Shown here: positions 56,223-64,000 of the stretch, in pieces | How the letters are laid out: every line of letters starts with the position of its first letter | How positions within the stretch are numbered: position 1 is the first letter of the stretch | Assembly (NCBI RefSeq): GCF_002192695.1 | Contig: NZ_MTLG01000094.1 | Coordinates: 25,474 to 89,473 of the forward strand | Source of the DNA: Achromobacter xylosoxidans | Lineage (GTDB): Bacteria; Pseudomonadota; Gammaproteobacteria; Burkholderiales; Burkholderiaceae_B | Direction of reading: 5' to 3' | Length of the DNA stretch: 64,000 nucleotides | The notes under the pieces: model-generated | Database searches by the model: none | Told to the model about the DNA's origin: nothing | What the model saw: only the letters and a program-made list of their open reading frames with translations | Program-made: the position numbers and the translations under genes

Positions 56223-58298
56223 ATGCCCTCACGCCCTCCTGCCGAGCCTTTGCTTCTGAACCGCGAGTTGTCGCTGCTGAAATTCAACGAACGCGTGCTG
56301 GCGATGGCGGAGAATCCCAAGACTCCCTTGCTGGAACGCCTGCGCTACGTGTGCATTGTCAGTTCCAACCTGGACGAGTTCTTCGAGATCCGGATTTCCA
56401 GCCTGAAGGAGCAGCAGCGCCAATCGCCCAACCTGGTGGGGCCGGACGGCATGACGCCGGACCAGGCCTTCGAGAACGTGCAGCAGGCGGTGCACGCGCT
56501 GGTCAACCGCCAGTACAACCTGCTCAATGACGAGATCCTGCCGGCCATGCACGCCGAGGGTATTTCGCTGCACCACGCGTCCGAATGGAATCCGCAGCAG
56601 CAGGAGTGGGCGCGCGAGGTCTTCAACCGCGACGTGATGCCGCTGCTGACCCCGATCGGGCTGGACCCGGCGCATCCGTTTCCGCGCGTCTACAACAAGA
56701 GCCTGAATTTCATCGTGTCGCTGTCGGGCGCCGACGCCTTCGGCCGCCAGGCATCGATCGCCGTGGTGCAGGCGCCGCGCGCCTTGCCGCGCCTGATCAA
56801 GATGCCCCAGGAACTGTCGGGCCAGCCCGAGGGCTACATCCTGCTGACCTCGCTGCTGCGCGCCTTCGTCGGCGAGCTGTTTCCGGGCCTGGAGATGCTG
56901 GGCTGCTACCAGTGGCGGGTCACGCGCAACAGCGACCTGTTCGTGGACGAGGAAGAAGTCACCAATCTGCGCCATGCCTTGCAGGGTGAACTGTCGCAGC
57001 GCAACTTCGGCGCCGCGGTGCGCCTGGAAATCGACAAGCTGACGCCGGTCGAACTGGAACACTTCCTGCAGCGCGAGTTCTCGCTCAAGGCCGAGGACAC
57101 CTACCGCGTTCCCGGGCCAGTGAACCTGTCGCGCCTGATGCAGCTGTGCAACTCGGATTCGCGCCCGGACCTGCTGTTCCCCGATTACCGCGCGCCCGTG
57201 CCGGCGCCGTTCGATCGCGTGGGTGACAAGCCTGCCGAACTGTTCGAGGCAGTGGCCGAACAGGACCGCCTGTTGCACCATCCCTACCAGTCGTTCCAGC
57301 CTGTCATCGACTTCCTGACCGCCGCCGCGCTGGATCCGGACGTCATGGCGATCAAGCAGACCATCTACCGCACCGGCGAGGATTCCGAGCTGATGAAGAT
57401 CCTGCTGGCCGCCGCGCGCGCCGGCAAGGAAGTGACGGTGGTGGTGGAGCTGATGGCCCGCTTCGACGAACAGACCAACATCAACTGGGCCTCCAAGCTC
57501 GAAGAGGTGGGGGCGCACGTGGTGTACGGCGTGGTGGCGCACAAGACGCACGCCAAGATGGCCGTGGTGCTGCGCCGCGAGAAAGGGCGCTTGCGCCGCT
57601 ATGCCCACCTGGGCACCGGGAACTACCACCCGCGTACGGCGCGGCTGTACACCGACTTCGGCCTGCTCACCGCCGATCCCAAGCTGTGCGAGGACATGGA
57701 TAAGGTGTTCGCGCAGCTGACCGGGCTGGGCGCGCGTCGCTCGCTCAAGGCGCTGATGCAGTCGCCCTTCACCATGCACGACGGCATGGTGGCGCTGATC
57801 CGCGCCGAGGCCCGCGCGGCCAAGGCCGGCAAGCGTTCGCGCATCATGGCCAAGATGAACTCGCTGCTGGAAGAGCAGATCATCGAGGAACTCTACAAGG
57901 CTGGCCAGGCCGGCGTGAAGATCGACCTGATCGTGCGCGGCGTATGCGCGCTGCGCGCCGGCGTGCCGGGCCTGTCCGAGAACATCCGGGTGCGTTCCAT
58001 CGTCGGCCGCTTCCTGGAGCATTCGCGGGTCTTTTATTTCTACGCCGACGGCGAAGAAACGGTGTATCTGTCGTCGGCCGACTGGATGGACCGCAACTTC
58101 TTCCGCCGGGTGGAAATCGCGTTCCCGATCTACGACAAGACCCTGAAGAAGCGCGTCATCGACGAAGCCTTCACCTATGCCCTGCGCGACAACCAATTGG
58201 CCTGGCAGCAGCAGGCCGACGGCGACTACGCCCGAGTCAAGAGCCGCCGCGAGCCCTTCAACCTGCACCAGTACCTGATGCAGAAGCTGGGCGTGTAA
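56223..58298 (+). CDS. ppk: Polyphosphate kinase 1
   Basis: PPK1 makes polyphosphate from ATP by way of a phosphohistidine. The 691-residue protein has the N-terminal LLLNRELSLLKFNERVLAMAENPKTPLLERLRYVCIVSSNLDEFFEIR, the central ALDPDVMAIKQTIYRTGEDSELMKILLAAARAGKEVTVVVELMARFDEQTNI, and two key His regions: VAHKTHAKMAVVLRREKG and YAHLGTGNYHPRTARLYTDFGLL. I use ATG 56223 (GGAA six bases upstream, about 24 bp after the predicted transcript start); ATG 56211, four codons earlier, is an alternative with no ribosome site. It is divergent from ppx and followed by pstSCAB, all phosphate genes. Confidence 0.95.
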   Translation: MPSRPPAEPLLLNRELSLLKFNERVLAMAENPKTPLLERLRYVCIVSSNLDEFFEIRISSLKEQQRQSPNLVGPDGMTPDQAFENVQQAVHALVNRQYNLLNDEILPAMHAEGISLHHASEWNPQQQEWAREVFNRDVMPLLTPIGLDPAHPFPRVYNKSLNFIVSLSGADAFGRQASIAVVQAPRALPRLIKMPQELSGQPEGYILLTSLLRAFVGELFPGLEMLGCYQWRVTRNSDLFVDEEEVTNLRHALQGELSQRNFGAAVRLEIDKLTPVELEHFLQREFSLKAEDTYRVPGPVNLSRLMQLCNSDSRPDLLFPDYRAPVPAPFDRVGDKPAELFEAVAEQDRLLHHPYQSFQPVIDFLTAAALDPDVMAIKQTIYRTGEDSELMKILLAAARAGKEVTVVVELMARFDEQTNINWASKLEEVGAHVVYGVVAHKTHAKMAVVLRREKGRLRRYAHLGTGNYHPRTARLYTDFGLLTADPKLCEDMDKVFAQLTGLGARRSLKALMQSPFTMHDGMVALIRAEARAAKAGKRSRIMAKMNSLLEEQIIEELYKAGQAGVKIDLIVRGVCALRAGVPGLSENIRVRSIVGRFLEHSRVFYFYADGEETVYLSSADWMDRNFFRRVEIAFPIYDKTLKKRVIDEAFTYALRDNQLAWQQQADGDYARVKSRREPFNLHQYLMQKLGV

Positions 58299-58336
58299 GC
58301 CTTCCCATGAAAATGGGGTTTGTCCCCATCAGCCGC

Positions 58337-58373
58337 CGGCCGCCCTGGTTTCCTTGGGCGGCCGTCTTGTTTT
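58337..58373 (+). terminator. Intrinsic terminator of ppk1
   Basis: A 9-bp GC stem (58337-58345 with 58356-58364) with a 10-nt loop is followed by TCTTGTTTT. A smaller ATGGGG/CCCCAT hairpin lies just upstream. It separates ppk1 from pstS, so pstS uses its own promoter. Confidence 0.85.
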
Positions 58374-58401
58374 CAGGCGGGGGCGCATAAAGCGTATGTG
58401 A

Positions 58402-58419
58402 CTGTCACTATCCTGTCAT
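58402..58419 (+). promoter_or_regulatory. PhoB box of pstS
   Basis: CTGTCAC-TATC-CTGTCAT is a textbook PhoB pair with 7-4-7 spacing. A TAATAT -10 (58430-58435) follows after exactly ten bases, the class arrangement for a PhoB-activated promoter lacking a -35. The pstS ATG is 72 bp after the -10. Confidence 0.93.
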
Positions 58420-58507
58420 GTGGGACTTCTAATATTCGAGGGTCGCTGAAAGACAGGCAGTTTTCCAAGCCTGCCAGACTCCTCCAACGAGCACAGAAGG
58501 AACCCTG

Positions 58508-59548
58508 ATGTTCAAACGTGTCTTCAAACAAGTTTCCCTGGGCGTCGCGCTGAGCGCCGCCGTGTTTGCCGTCCAGGCCGCCGACGTGACCGGCGCCGGC
58601 GCATCGTTCCCGTACCCGATCTACGCCAAGTGGGCGTCCGACTACAAGGCTGCCACCAACAGCGCCGTCAACTACCAGTCCATCGGTTCGGGCGGCGGCC
58701 AGCAGCAGATCATCGCCAAGACCGTCGACTTCGGCGCCTCGGACGATCCCATGAAGGCAGCCGACCTGGAAAAGAACGGCCTGCTGCAGTTCCCGGCCGT
58801 CATCGGCGGCACGGTGGCCGTGGTGAACGTCGACGGCATCGAACCCGGCAAGCTGAAGCTGTCGGGCAAGGTCCTGGCCGACATCTTCCTGGGCAAGATC
58901 AAGAAGTGGGACGACGCCGCCATCAAGGCGATGAACCCCGACCTGAAGCTGCCGGCTGCCGACATCATCGTCGTGCACCGTTCGGACGGTTCGGGCACCA
59001 CCTTCGGCTGGACCAACTACCTGTCCAAGGTGTCGCCGGACTGGAAGTCGACCGTGGGTGAAGGCAAGGCCGTCAAGTGGCCGGTGGGCCAGGGCGGCAA
59101 GGGCAACGAAGGCGTCGCCGCCTACGTCGGCCAGCTGAAGAACTCGATCGGCTACGTGGAATACGCCTACGCCAAGCAGAACAAGCTGGCCTGGACGCAG
59201 TTGCAGAACAAGGACGGCAAGTTCGTCCAGCCGGAACAGAAGGCTTTCGCCGCCGCGGCCGCCAACGCCGACTGGAAGAGCGCGCCGGGCATGGGCGTGG
59301 TCCTGACCGACGAGCCGGGCGCTGATTCCTGGCCCGTCACCGCCGCCACCTTCATCCTGATCCACAAGTCGCAAGACAAGCCGGCTCAGGGCAAGGCTGT
59401 CCTGGAATTCTTCGACTGGGCCTTCAAGAACGGCGCCAAGTCGGCTGAAGCCATGGACTACGTGCCGCTGCCGGAAGCCGTGACCAAGGAAATCCGCGCC
59501 GCCTGGGGCGAGGTCAAGGCCGCCGACGGCAAGGCTGTCTGGCAGTAA
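58508..59548 (+). CDS. pstS: Phosphate ABC transporter substrate-binding protein
   Basis: PstS binds phosphate in the periplasm and delivers it to PstCAB under phosphate limitation. The 346-residue protein has a signal peptide of about 22 residues (ending VFAVQA) and opens ADVTGAGASFPYPIYAKWASDYK. Phosphate-binding loops are seen in GASFPY, SIGSGGGQQQII, GASDDPM and VVHRSDGSGTTFG. An AGGAA ribosome site is six bases before the ATG. A PhoB promoter drives it; a stem-loop follows before pstC. Confidence 0.97.
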   Translation: MFKRVFKQVSLGVALSAAVFAVQAADVTGAGASFPYPIYAKWASDYKAATNSAVNYQSIGSGGGQQQIIAKTVDFGASDDPMKAADLEKNGLLQFPAVIGGTVAVVNVDGIEPGKLKLSGKVLADIFLGKIKKWDDAAIKAMNPDLKLPAADIIVVHRSDGSGTTFGWTNYLSKVSPDWKSTVGEGKAVKWPVGQGGKGNEGVAAYVGQLKNSIGYVEYAYAKQNKLAWTQLQNKDGKFVQPEQKAFAAAAANADWKSAPGMGVVLTDEPGADSWPVTAATFILIHKSQDKPAQGKAVLEFFDWAFKNGAKSAEAMDYVPLPEAVTKEIRAAWGEVKAADGKAVWQ

Positions 59549-59609
59549 TGGATGGAGCGCGGGGGAGACCGGGCAACAACCCACTCTTCGCCGCGCAAGC
59601 CGTATCAGC

Positions 59610-59654
59610 GGCCGTCCCTTGAACTTTCGCGAGAGCGCAACGACAGGGACGGTC
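59610..59654 (+). other. Stem-loop between pstS and pstC
   Basis: A 10-bp stem with one G-U (59610-59619 with 59645-59654) encloses about 25 bases in the 158-bp pstS-pstC gap. Without a T-tract it is probably not a full terminator; it may stabilise the pstS message or partly attenuate, giving more binding protein than permease. Confidence 0.5.
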
Positions 59655-59706
59655 CGCCGCAAGACCTTCGCAGTTCTTCCCCTGGTTTCCTAAGGAAAGT
59701 CCATCC

Positions 59707-60723
59707 ATGAGCGCGGTAATGGATAATAGTGTGCCGCTTTCGCCCAGCGTGGCGGACTCCGTGACTACCGGCACGCCTTCGCCTATGAAGCAAAATAAAA
59801 ACGCGCTGATGGATGCGCTATTCAAGAACCTGACCCGCCTGTTCGCCTTCCTGGTGTTCATCCTGCTGGCGGCGATTCTGGTTTCCCTGATCTACGGCAG
59901 CCGCGAGTCGCTGGCCAAGTACGGCCTGTCGTTCCTCTGGCTCAACGACTGGGATCCGGTCAATTCGAACTACGGCGCCGTGGTGCCCATCATCGGCACG
60001 CTGCTGACCTCGGCCATCGCCCTGATCATCGCCGTGCCGGTCTCCTTCGGCATCGCCATCTTCCTGACCGAGCTGTCGCCGACCTGGCTGCGCCGCCCCC
60101 TGGGCACCGCGGTCGAAATGCTGGCGGCGATTCCGTCCATCATCTACGGCATGTGGGGCCTGTTCGTCTTCGTCCCCGTGTTCCAGCAGTATGTGCAGCC
60201 CTTCCTGATCGCCACCCTGGGCAGCCTGCCCGTGATCGGCGGCATCTTCGCCGGGCCGCCTTTCGGCATCGGCATCTTCACGGCCGGCCTGATCCTGTCG
60301 ATCATGATCATCCCGTTCATCGCCGCGGTCATGCGCGACGTGTTCGAGCTGGTGCCGGCGATGCTCAAGGAGTCCGCCTACGGCCTGGGCAGCACGACCT
60401 GGGAAGTGATGTGGCGCGTGGTACTGCCCTACACCAAGTCGGGCGTCATCGGCGGCATCATGCTGGGCCTGGGCCGCGCGCTCGGCGAGACCATGGCGGT
60501 GACCTTCGTCATCGGCAACGCCTTCAAGTGGTCCGGCTCGCTGTTCTCGCCCGGCAACTCGATCGCCTCGGCGCTGGCCAATGAATTCAATGAGGCGGGC
60601 GGCATACAGAAGTCGGCGCTGCTGGAACTGGGCCTGATCCTGTTCCTCATCACGACCATCGTGCTCGCCCTGGCCAAGATGCTGCTGGTTCGCCTGTCCG
60701 CCAGTGAAGGCAAGAAAACCTGA
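59707..60723 (+). CDS. pstC: Phosphate ABC transporter permease PstC
   Basis: PstC is one of two membrane subunits of the phosphate importer. The 338-residue protein has a hydrophilic N-terminus of about 45 residues, then six hydrophobic segments starting [18 protein letters not shown]. Family marks are [27 protein letters not shown] and the EAA loop in [27 protein letters not shown]. The ATG has an AAGGAA ribosome site upstream. It follows pstS and precedes pstA by 26 bp. Confidence 0.95.
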   Translation: MSAVMDNSVPLSPSVADSVTTGTPSPMKQNKNALMDALFKNLTRLFAFLVFILLAAILVSLIYGSRESLAKYGLSFLWLNDWDPVNSNYGAVVPIIGTLLTSAIALIIAVPVSFGIAIFLTELSPTWLRRPLGTAVEMLAAIPSIIYGMWGLFVFVPVFQQYVQPFLIATLGSLPVIGGIFAGPPFGIGIFTAGLILSIMIIPFIAAVMRDVFELVPAMLKESAYGLGSTTWEVMWRVVLPYTKSGVIGGIMLGLGRALGETMAVTFVIGNAFKWSGSLFSPGNSIASALANEFNEAGGIQKSALLELGLILFLITTIVLALAKMLLVRLSASEGKKT

Positions 60724-60749
60724 CGCGCCGCGAGCACAAGGAAAAGATC

Positions 60750-61604
60750 ATGGCTGTATCCGTACTCAATATGCAGAACGGCACCTATCGCCGGCGTCGC
60801 GTGATCAACCGCATCATGCTGACCGTGTCGCTGGGGACGCTGGTGTTCGGGCTGTTCTGGCTGTTCTGGATCATTCTGACGCTATTGGTGAAAGGCGCGC
60901 CCGCGCTGTCGTACACGCTCTTCACCGAGATCACGCCGCCGCCGGGGCAGACCGGCGGCCTGATCAACGCCATCTTCGGCAGCGTGATGATGGCCGGCGT
61001 GGGCACGCTGATAGGCACGCCCGTCGGCATCCTGGCCGGCACCTACCTGGCCGAATACGGCCAGCGCGGCTGGCTGGCGCCCGCCACGCGCTTCCTGAAC
61101 GACGTGCTGCTGTCGGCCCCGTCCATCATCATCGGCTTGTTCATCTATGCCGTGTACGTGGCCCAGGTCGGGCACTACTCGGGCTGGGCCGGCGCCATCG
61201 CGCTGTCCATCCTGGTGATTCCGGTGGTGGTGCGCACCACCGACAACATGCTGCTGCTGGTGCCCAACAGCCTGCGCGAAGCCGCAGCCGCGCTGGGCTG
61301 CCCCAAGTGGCGCATGATCACCTTGGTGTGCTATCGCGCCGCCAAGACCGGCATCATCACCGGCGTGCTGCTGGCCATCGCCCGAATCTCCGGCGAAACC
61401 GCGCCGCTGCTGTTCACCGCGCTGTCGAACCAGTTCATGTCCTTGAACATGAACGGCCCGATGGCCAACCTGCCGGTCGTGATCTACCAATACGCCGCCA
61501 GCCCCTTCAAGGACTGGAACAACCTGGCATGGGCCGGCGCCACGCTGATTACGCTGCTGGTGCTGGGCATCAACATCATCGCCCGCAACATGTTCCGCAA
61601 GTAA
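60750..61604 (+). CDS. pstA: Phosphate ABC transporter permease PstA
   Basis: PstA is the second membrane subunit. The 284-residue protein has six hydrophobic segments, from [24 protein letters not shown], and the family motifs [31 protein letters not shown] and the EAA loop [27 protein letters not shown]. An AAGGAAAA ribosome site precedes the ATG. It sits between pstC and pstB as in other pst operons. Confidence 0.95.
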   Translation: MAVSVLNMQNGTYRRRRVINRIMLTVSLGTLVFGLFWLFWIILTLLVKGAPALSYTLFTEITPPPGQTGGLINAIFGSVMMAGVGTLIGTPVGILAGTYLAEYGQRGWLAPATRFLNDVLLSAPSIIIGLFIYAVYVAQVGHYSGWAGAIALSILVIPVVVRTTDNMLLLVPNSLREAAAALGCPKWRMITLVCYRAAKTGIITGVLLAIARISGETAPLLFTALSNQFMSLNMNGPMANLPVVIYQYAASPFKDWNNLAWAGATLITLLVLGINIIARNMFRK

Positions 61605-61652
61605 AGATCGCTTTGCCGGCGCGCTGGGCGCGCCGGAGCCAAGGGAAACCAA

Positions 61653-62429
61653 ATGGAAAACACCGCTAACGCCGTCAAGAACAAGATCGAGGTCAAGAAC
61701 CTGAACTTCTACTACGGCAAGTTCCATGCGATCCGCAATGTGAACATGTCGATCCAGGAGAAGAAGGTCACCGCCTTCATCGGCCCGTCGGGCTGCGGCA
61801 AGTCCACGCTGCTGCGCACCTTCAACCGCATGTTCGAGCTCTATCCCGGCCAGCGCGCCGAGGGCGAAATCATCCTGGACGGCGAAAACCTGCTGACGGC
61901 CAAGACCGACATCTCGCTGATCCGCGCCAAGGTCGGCATGGTGTTCCAGAAGCCCACGCCGTTCCCCATGAGCATCTACGACAACATCGCCTTCGGCGTG
62001 CGCCTGTTCGAGCGCCTGTCCAAGGGTGAAATGGACGAGCGCGTGGAATGGGCCCTGAGCAAGGCCGCGCTGTGGAACGAAGTGAAGGACAAGCTGCACC
62101 AGAGCGGCAACAGCCTGTCGGGCGGCCAGCAACAGCGCCTGTGCATCGCGCGCGGCGTGGCCATCAAGCCCGAAGTGCTGCTGCTGGACGAGCCGTGTTC
62201 GGCGCTGGACCCGATTTCGACCGCCAAGATCGAAGAGCTGATCGCCGAACTGAAGAACGACTACACCGTCGTCATCGTGACGCACAACATGCAGCAGGCC
62301 GCGCGCTGCTCGGACTACACCGCCTACATGTACCTGGGCGAGCTGATGGAATTCGGCCAGACCGACCAGATCTTCGTGAAGCCCTCGCGCAAGGAAACGG
62401 AAGACTACATCACGGGCCGCTTCGGCTGA
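61653..62429 (+). CDS. pstB: Phosphate ABC transporter ATPase PstB
   Basis: PstB powers phosphate import and, with PstSCA and PhoU, reports phosphate status to PhoR. The 258-residue protein has Walker [10 protein letters not shown] (44-52), the Q-loop [18 protein letters not shown], the signature [14 protein letters not shown], Walker [15 protein letters not shown] and the switch His in [15 protein letters not shown], ending EDYITGRFG. It is the last gene of the operon in this window: phoU, which often follows pstB, is not found before the window ends. Confidence 0.97.
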   Translation: MENTANAVKNKIEVKNLNFYYGKFHAIRNVNMSIQEKKVTAFIGPSGCGKSTLLRTFNRMFELYPGQRAEGEIILDGENLLTAKTDISLIRAKVGMVFQKPTPFPMSIYDNIAFGVRLFERLSKGEMDERVEWALSKAALWNEVKDKLHQSGNSLSGGQQQRLCIARGVAIKPEVLLLDEPCSALDPISTAKIEELIAELKNDYTVVIVTHNMQQAARCSDYTAYMYLGELMEFGQTDQIFVKPSRKETEDYITGRFG

Positions 62430-62644
62430 TCGCCGGGTTTCGGTTCCGCAAAAAAACGGGCATTCCGGAGTAAGAACGCAGGGCGGCCGACCGGGGGGCG
62501 GTCCTCTGGCGGCTATCCACCGCAGCGTCGGAAGCCATATTTAATTTAGGCTCGAAATATATAGGTATCAATCAGGGAGATGCCGGCGGCGGGCGGCTTG
62601 CGGCGCGCAGCAGGGCGGACATAGGCCGCCCGCCCGGGATCTGG

Positions 62645-62650
62645 TATAGT
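62645..62650 (+). promoter_or_regulatory. Possible -10 of tRNA-Pro
   Basis: TATAGT lies 10 bp before the tRNA-Pro 5' end, a normal distance for a tRNA promoter. No strong -35 was identified. Confidence 0.4.
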
Positions 62651-62660
62651 TGCCACCCTT

Positions 62661-62737
62661 CGGGGCGTAGCGCAGCCTGGTAGCGCATCTGCTTTGGGAG
62701 CAGAGGGTCGTGAGTTCGAATCCCACCGCCCCGACCA
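62661..62737 (+). tRNA. tRNA-Pro (anticodon TGG)
   Basis: A 77-nt tRNA: acceptor CGGGGCG/CGCCCCG, D-arm GCGC...GCGC, anticodon stem around CTTTGGGA (anticodon TGG), T-arm with GTTCGAATC, discriminator A and encoded CCA. tRNA-Pro genes are common integration sites for islands; no direct repeat of its 3' end is seen in the rest of the window. Confidence 0.96.
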
Positions 62738-63120
62738 ATATCCATGCGTATCTTCGGATACGCAGAGCAAGAGAAGTTCAAAGGTGGACCGAATGCGGAC
62801 CGCCTGCAAAAAGGCCCCAATCTCATTGAGATCGGGGCCTTTTTGTTGATCCATCGGAATGCCGATCAGGGTTTGATGGCGCCAACGCCCGGGCTTCCGT
62901 TCTCGTCTGACGGAAACTCGCTTGCGTATTCCGCTCTTGAGATTTCGAGACCTTGGGGACGCGGCTTTCCTGACGCTCGATCAACCTCAAGTTGCCTTTC
63001 GCGCACGTTTCGGGCGTGTCGATGTATGCCTCAGATTGGCAATAGCGGTAACTGTCATTTCGCTCCGTCCTGGCTGGATTGGCCGGCGCTATGATGGTCG
63101 TACACACTTGGGAGTGCGCC
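62738..63120. other. Gene-poor stretch after tRNA-Pro; hairpin and terminator only
   Basis: An 8-bp stem with UUCG loop (62745-62764) follows the tRNA, and a terminator lies at 62808-62844. Frames over 70 codons on both strands here have no ribosome site and no recognisable domain. I see nothing else. Confidence 0.6.
62808..62844. terminator. Intrinsic terminator after tRNA-Pro
   Basis: An 11-bp stem (62808-62818 with 62834-62844) closed by an inner ATCTC/GAGAT helix has five A before and five T after it. It can end the tRNA-Pro transcript and could work in both directions. Confidence 0.88.
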
Positions 63121-63294
63121 ATGTGGAAATGCCGAAATTGCGGGCTTGAAGTCATGTTCTCGGCTGCCCAGCCTGAAGTGGACGAGGAGGGGTGTTACTT
63201 CCTTTGTCCCAGTTGTGGACATCGGAATGCACTGATTAATGCTGGAGGCGGTGGATCGGACGACACGCTGGAATTGGCCCAGCCGGACGAATAA
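63121..63294 (+). CDS. Small zinc-ribbon protein (57 aa, hypothetical)
   Basis: A 57-residue protein with two Cys pairs: MWKCRNCGLE at the start and FLCPSCGHRN at about 28-37, a zinc-ribbon layout. The C-terminal half is acidic and Gly-rich (GGGGSDDTLELAQPDE). I chose ATG 63121 because GGGAG lies six bases upstream; 14 in-frame residues before it do not fit. No neighbouring partner gene is known, and function cannot be named. It lies in a stretch of lower GC than the core genes. Confidence 0.65.
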   Translation: MWKCRNCGLEVMFSAAQPEVDEEGCYFLCPSCGHRNALINAGGGGSDDTLELAQPDE

Positions 63295-63560
63295 CGCATT
63301 TATCCCTTCTCTCTCAGGTTGCCTTGCCGGGACGAAAGGCGTGACAGGATCTTTCTTGTTCTTGTAGCGCGCGCCAACCCCATGCTGCGGATGCCATCGG
63401 CCTCTTATGTCCGGCACATCGTCAGGGGCGGGAGCGGTGCGTTCAGGGCGGGCGGGATGCGCAAGAGTGCGAGAGAGGCTCGACCTTGGTCAGATCAGGG
63501 ATGTTGGATTAATATCGCGAGGCGACAAATATAATTAGACACAACTGGTCGGAGGGCGTA

Positions 63561-63893
63561 ATGGCTTGGGCGAACGCTTGGATGAAAACCAGAGAGATGT
63601 GGCGGCGTAGGGGTGCGATCTCATGCATCACACTTGGATACTTGATCGCCGTCCATCAAATCTTGGCCGCCACCGATGCCTACGAGCAGGTTCGCAGCGT
63701 CCTGATTGAACACGAGCATTTTGAACTGGACGAACTGGTGCTTCTTGCAGCGCTGGCATCCCCCTTTGCCTGTGTCGCGCTCTGGATCCAAACCCGCCGC
63801 TTGCGGCAGGAAACACTGCAACGACGAGCGCTGGACGAGCTCATGACCGAGCTTTTCAAGCGAGTGCAGGAAAAGGATCGGCGCACGTGGTAG
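63561..63893 (+). CDS. Small two-span membrane protein (hypothetical, 110 aa)
   Basis: A 110-residue protein with GGAGG seven bases before its ATG, so translation is well supported. It has two hydrophobic segments, about 21-36 (SCITLGYLIAVHQILA) and 58-76 (LDELVLLAALASPFACVALW), joined by a charged loop (IEHEHFELDEL), then a basic helical tail (RLRQETLQRRALDELMTEL). The EHFELDEL-membrane-basic helix order recalls N-terminal sensor parts of some diguanylate cyclases and kinases, but the gene stops before any output domain. A TATAAT lies at 63530-63535. I do not recognise the exact family. Confidence 0.65.
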   Translation: MAWANAWMKTREMWRRRGAISCITLGYLIAVHQILAATDAYEQVRSVLIEHEHFELDELVLLAALASPFACVALWIQTRRLRQETLQRRALDELMTELFKRVQEKDRRTW

Positions 63894-64000
63894 CGATCAC
63901 GGCGCATGTCCGGGTTGTTGCGGGTGGATGACGTTCACGCTATCGCCAAAACTAGGGATGCTCTGCACTGGCCCTGATTCTGAAATCAGCCGATGTGCAT

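Noticed and set aside
62823..63155. A 110-codon minus-strand frame and a 76-codon plus-strand frame after tRNA-Pro
   Set aside because: Neither has a ribosome site or plausible composition, and they overlap each other and the zinc-ribbon gene.

Overview
The window is a GC-rich chromosomal segment typical of a betaproteobacterium. Gene content and order (box benzoyl-CoA cluster; addB-addA; ffs-dnaX-ybaB-recR; carAB; greA-yhbY-rlmE-ftsH-folP-glmM; ppx/ppk1/pst) and the protein sequences look like Alcaligenaceae (Bordetella/Achromobacter). That assignment comes from recognition, not from a search. I see no prophage, IS transposase or CRISPR array. Most of the window is core genome with catabolic and transport modules inserted.

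Layout. 1-4.6 kb: end of an aerobic benzoyl-CoA (box) cluster (boxB 3' part, boxA), a MaoC-like protein, an orphan TRAP binding protein and an NTF2-like protein. 4.6-8.8 kb: glutaryl-CoA dehydrogenase and a ThDP enzyme, divergent from a LysR regulator. 8.8-16.1 kb: xerD, ybaK, a DJ-1/PfpI protein, adhP, a ribbon-helix-helix protein, a PBP7-like endopeptidase with a long Lys/Ala linker, tRNA-Arg(CCT) and an MFS transporter. 16.2-26.0 kb: an AddB/AddA-like helicase-nuclease pair, a repeat-rich spacer, the 4.5S/SRP RNA gene, then dnaX-ybaB-recR. 26.1-30.5 kb: an apparent operon of a CaiB-type CoA-transferase, a Tat-exported SsuA/NitT-like ABC importer and a carboxymuconolactone-decarboxylase-like protein. 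30.6-37.7 kb: transaldolase, carAB, an SDR and a histidine phosphatase. 37.7-42.8 kb: a LysR gene and a ferric/phosphonate-type ABC importer, all on the minus strand. 42.9-46.5 kb: a FlxA-like coiled-coil protein, an NCS2 uracil/xanthine permease and a chemoreceptor. 47.0-53.4 kb: greA, yhbY, rlmE, ftsH, folP, glmM. 53.5-62.4 kb: an OlsB-like acyltransferase, ppx divergent from ppk1, and pstSCAB. 62.6-64 kb: tRNA-Pro(TGG), then a gene-poor stretch with two small unfamiliar genes.

How the parts fit. The 54.5-62.4 kb block is a phosphate unit: polyphosphate synthesis and breakdown beside high-affinity phosphate import. Clear or good PhoB-box pairs (7-4-7 spacing, 10 bp before a -10) lie upstream of pstS and also of ppk1. 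The 22.3-22.75 kb spacer holds four separate repeat structures around the SRP RNA gene, including a 21-bp perfect inverted copy of its 5' end. Other regulatory signals read from sequence are a possible intrinsic terminator in the greA leader, a partial sigma-28-like promoter before the FlxA-like gene and a partial sigma-32-like promoter before ftsH.

I did not find a convincing new multi-gene system. The best leads are the repeat nest at ffs, the greA leader, the orphan membrane module after tRNA-Pro, and the unassigned CoA-transferase/ABC/CMD operon.
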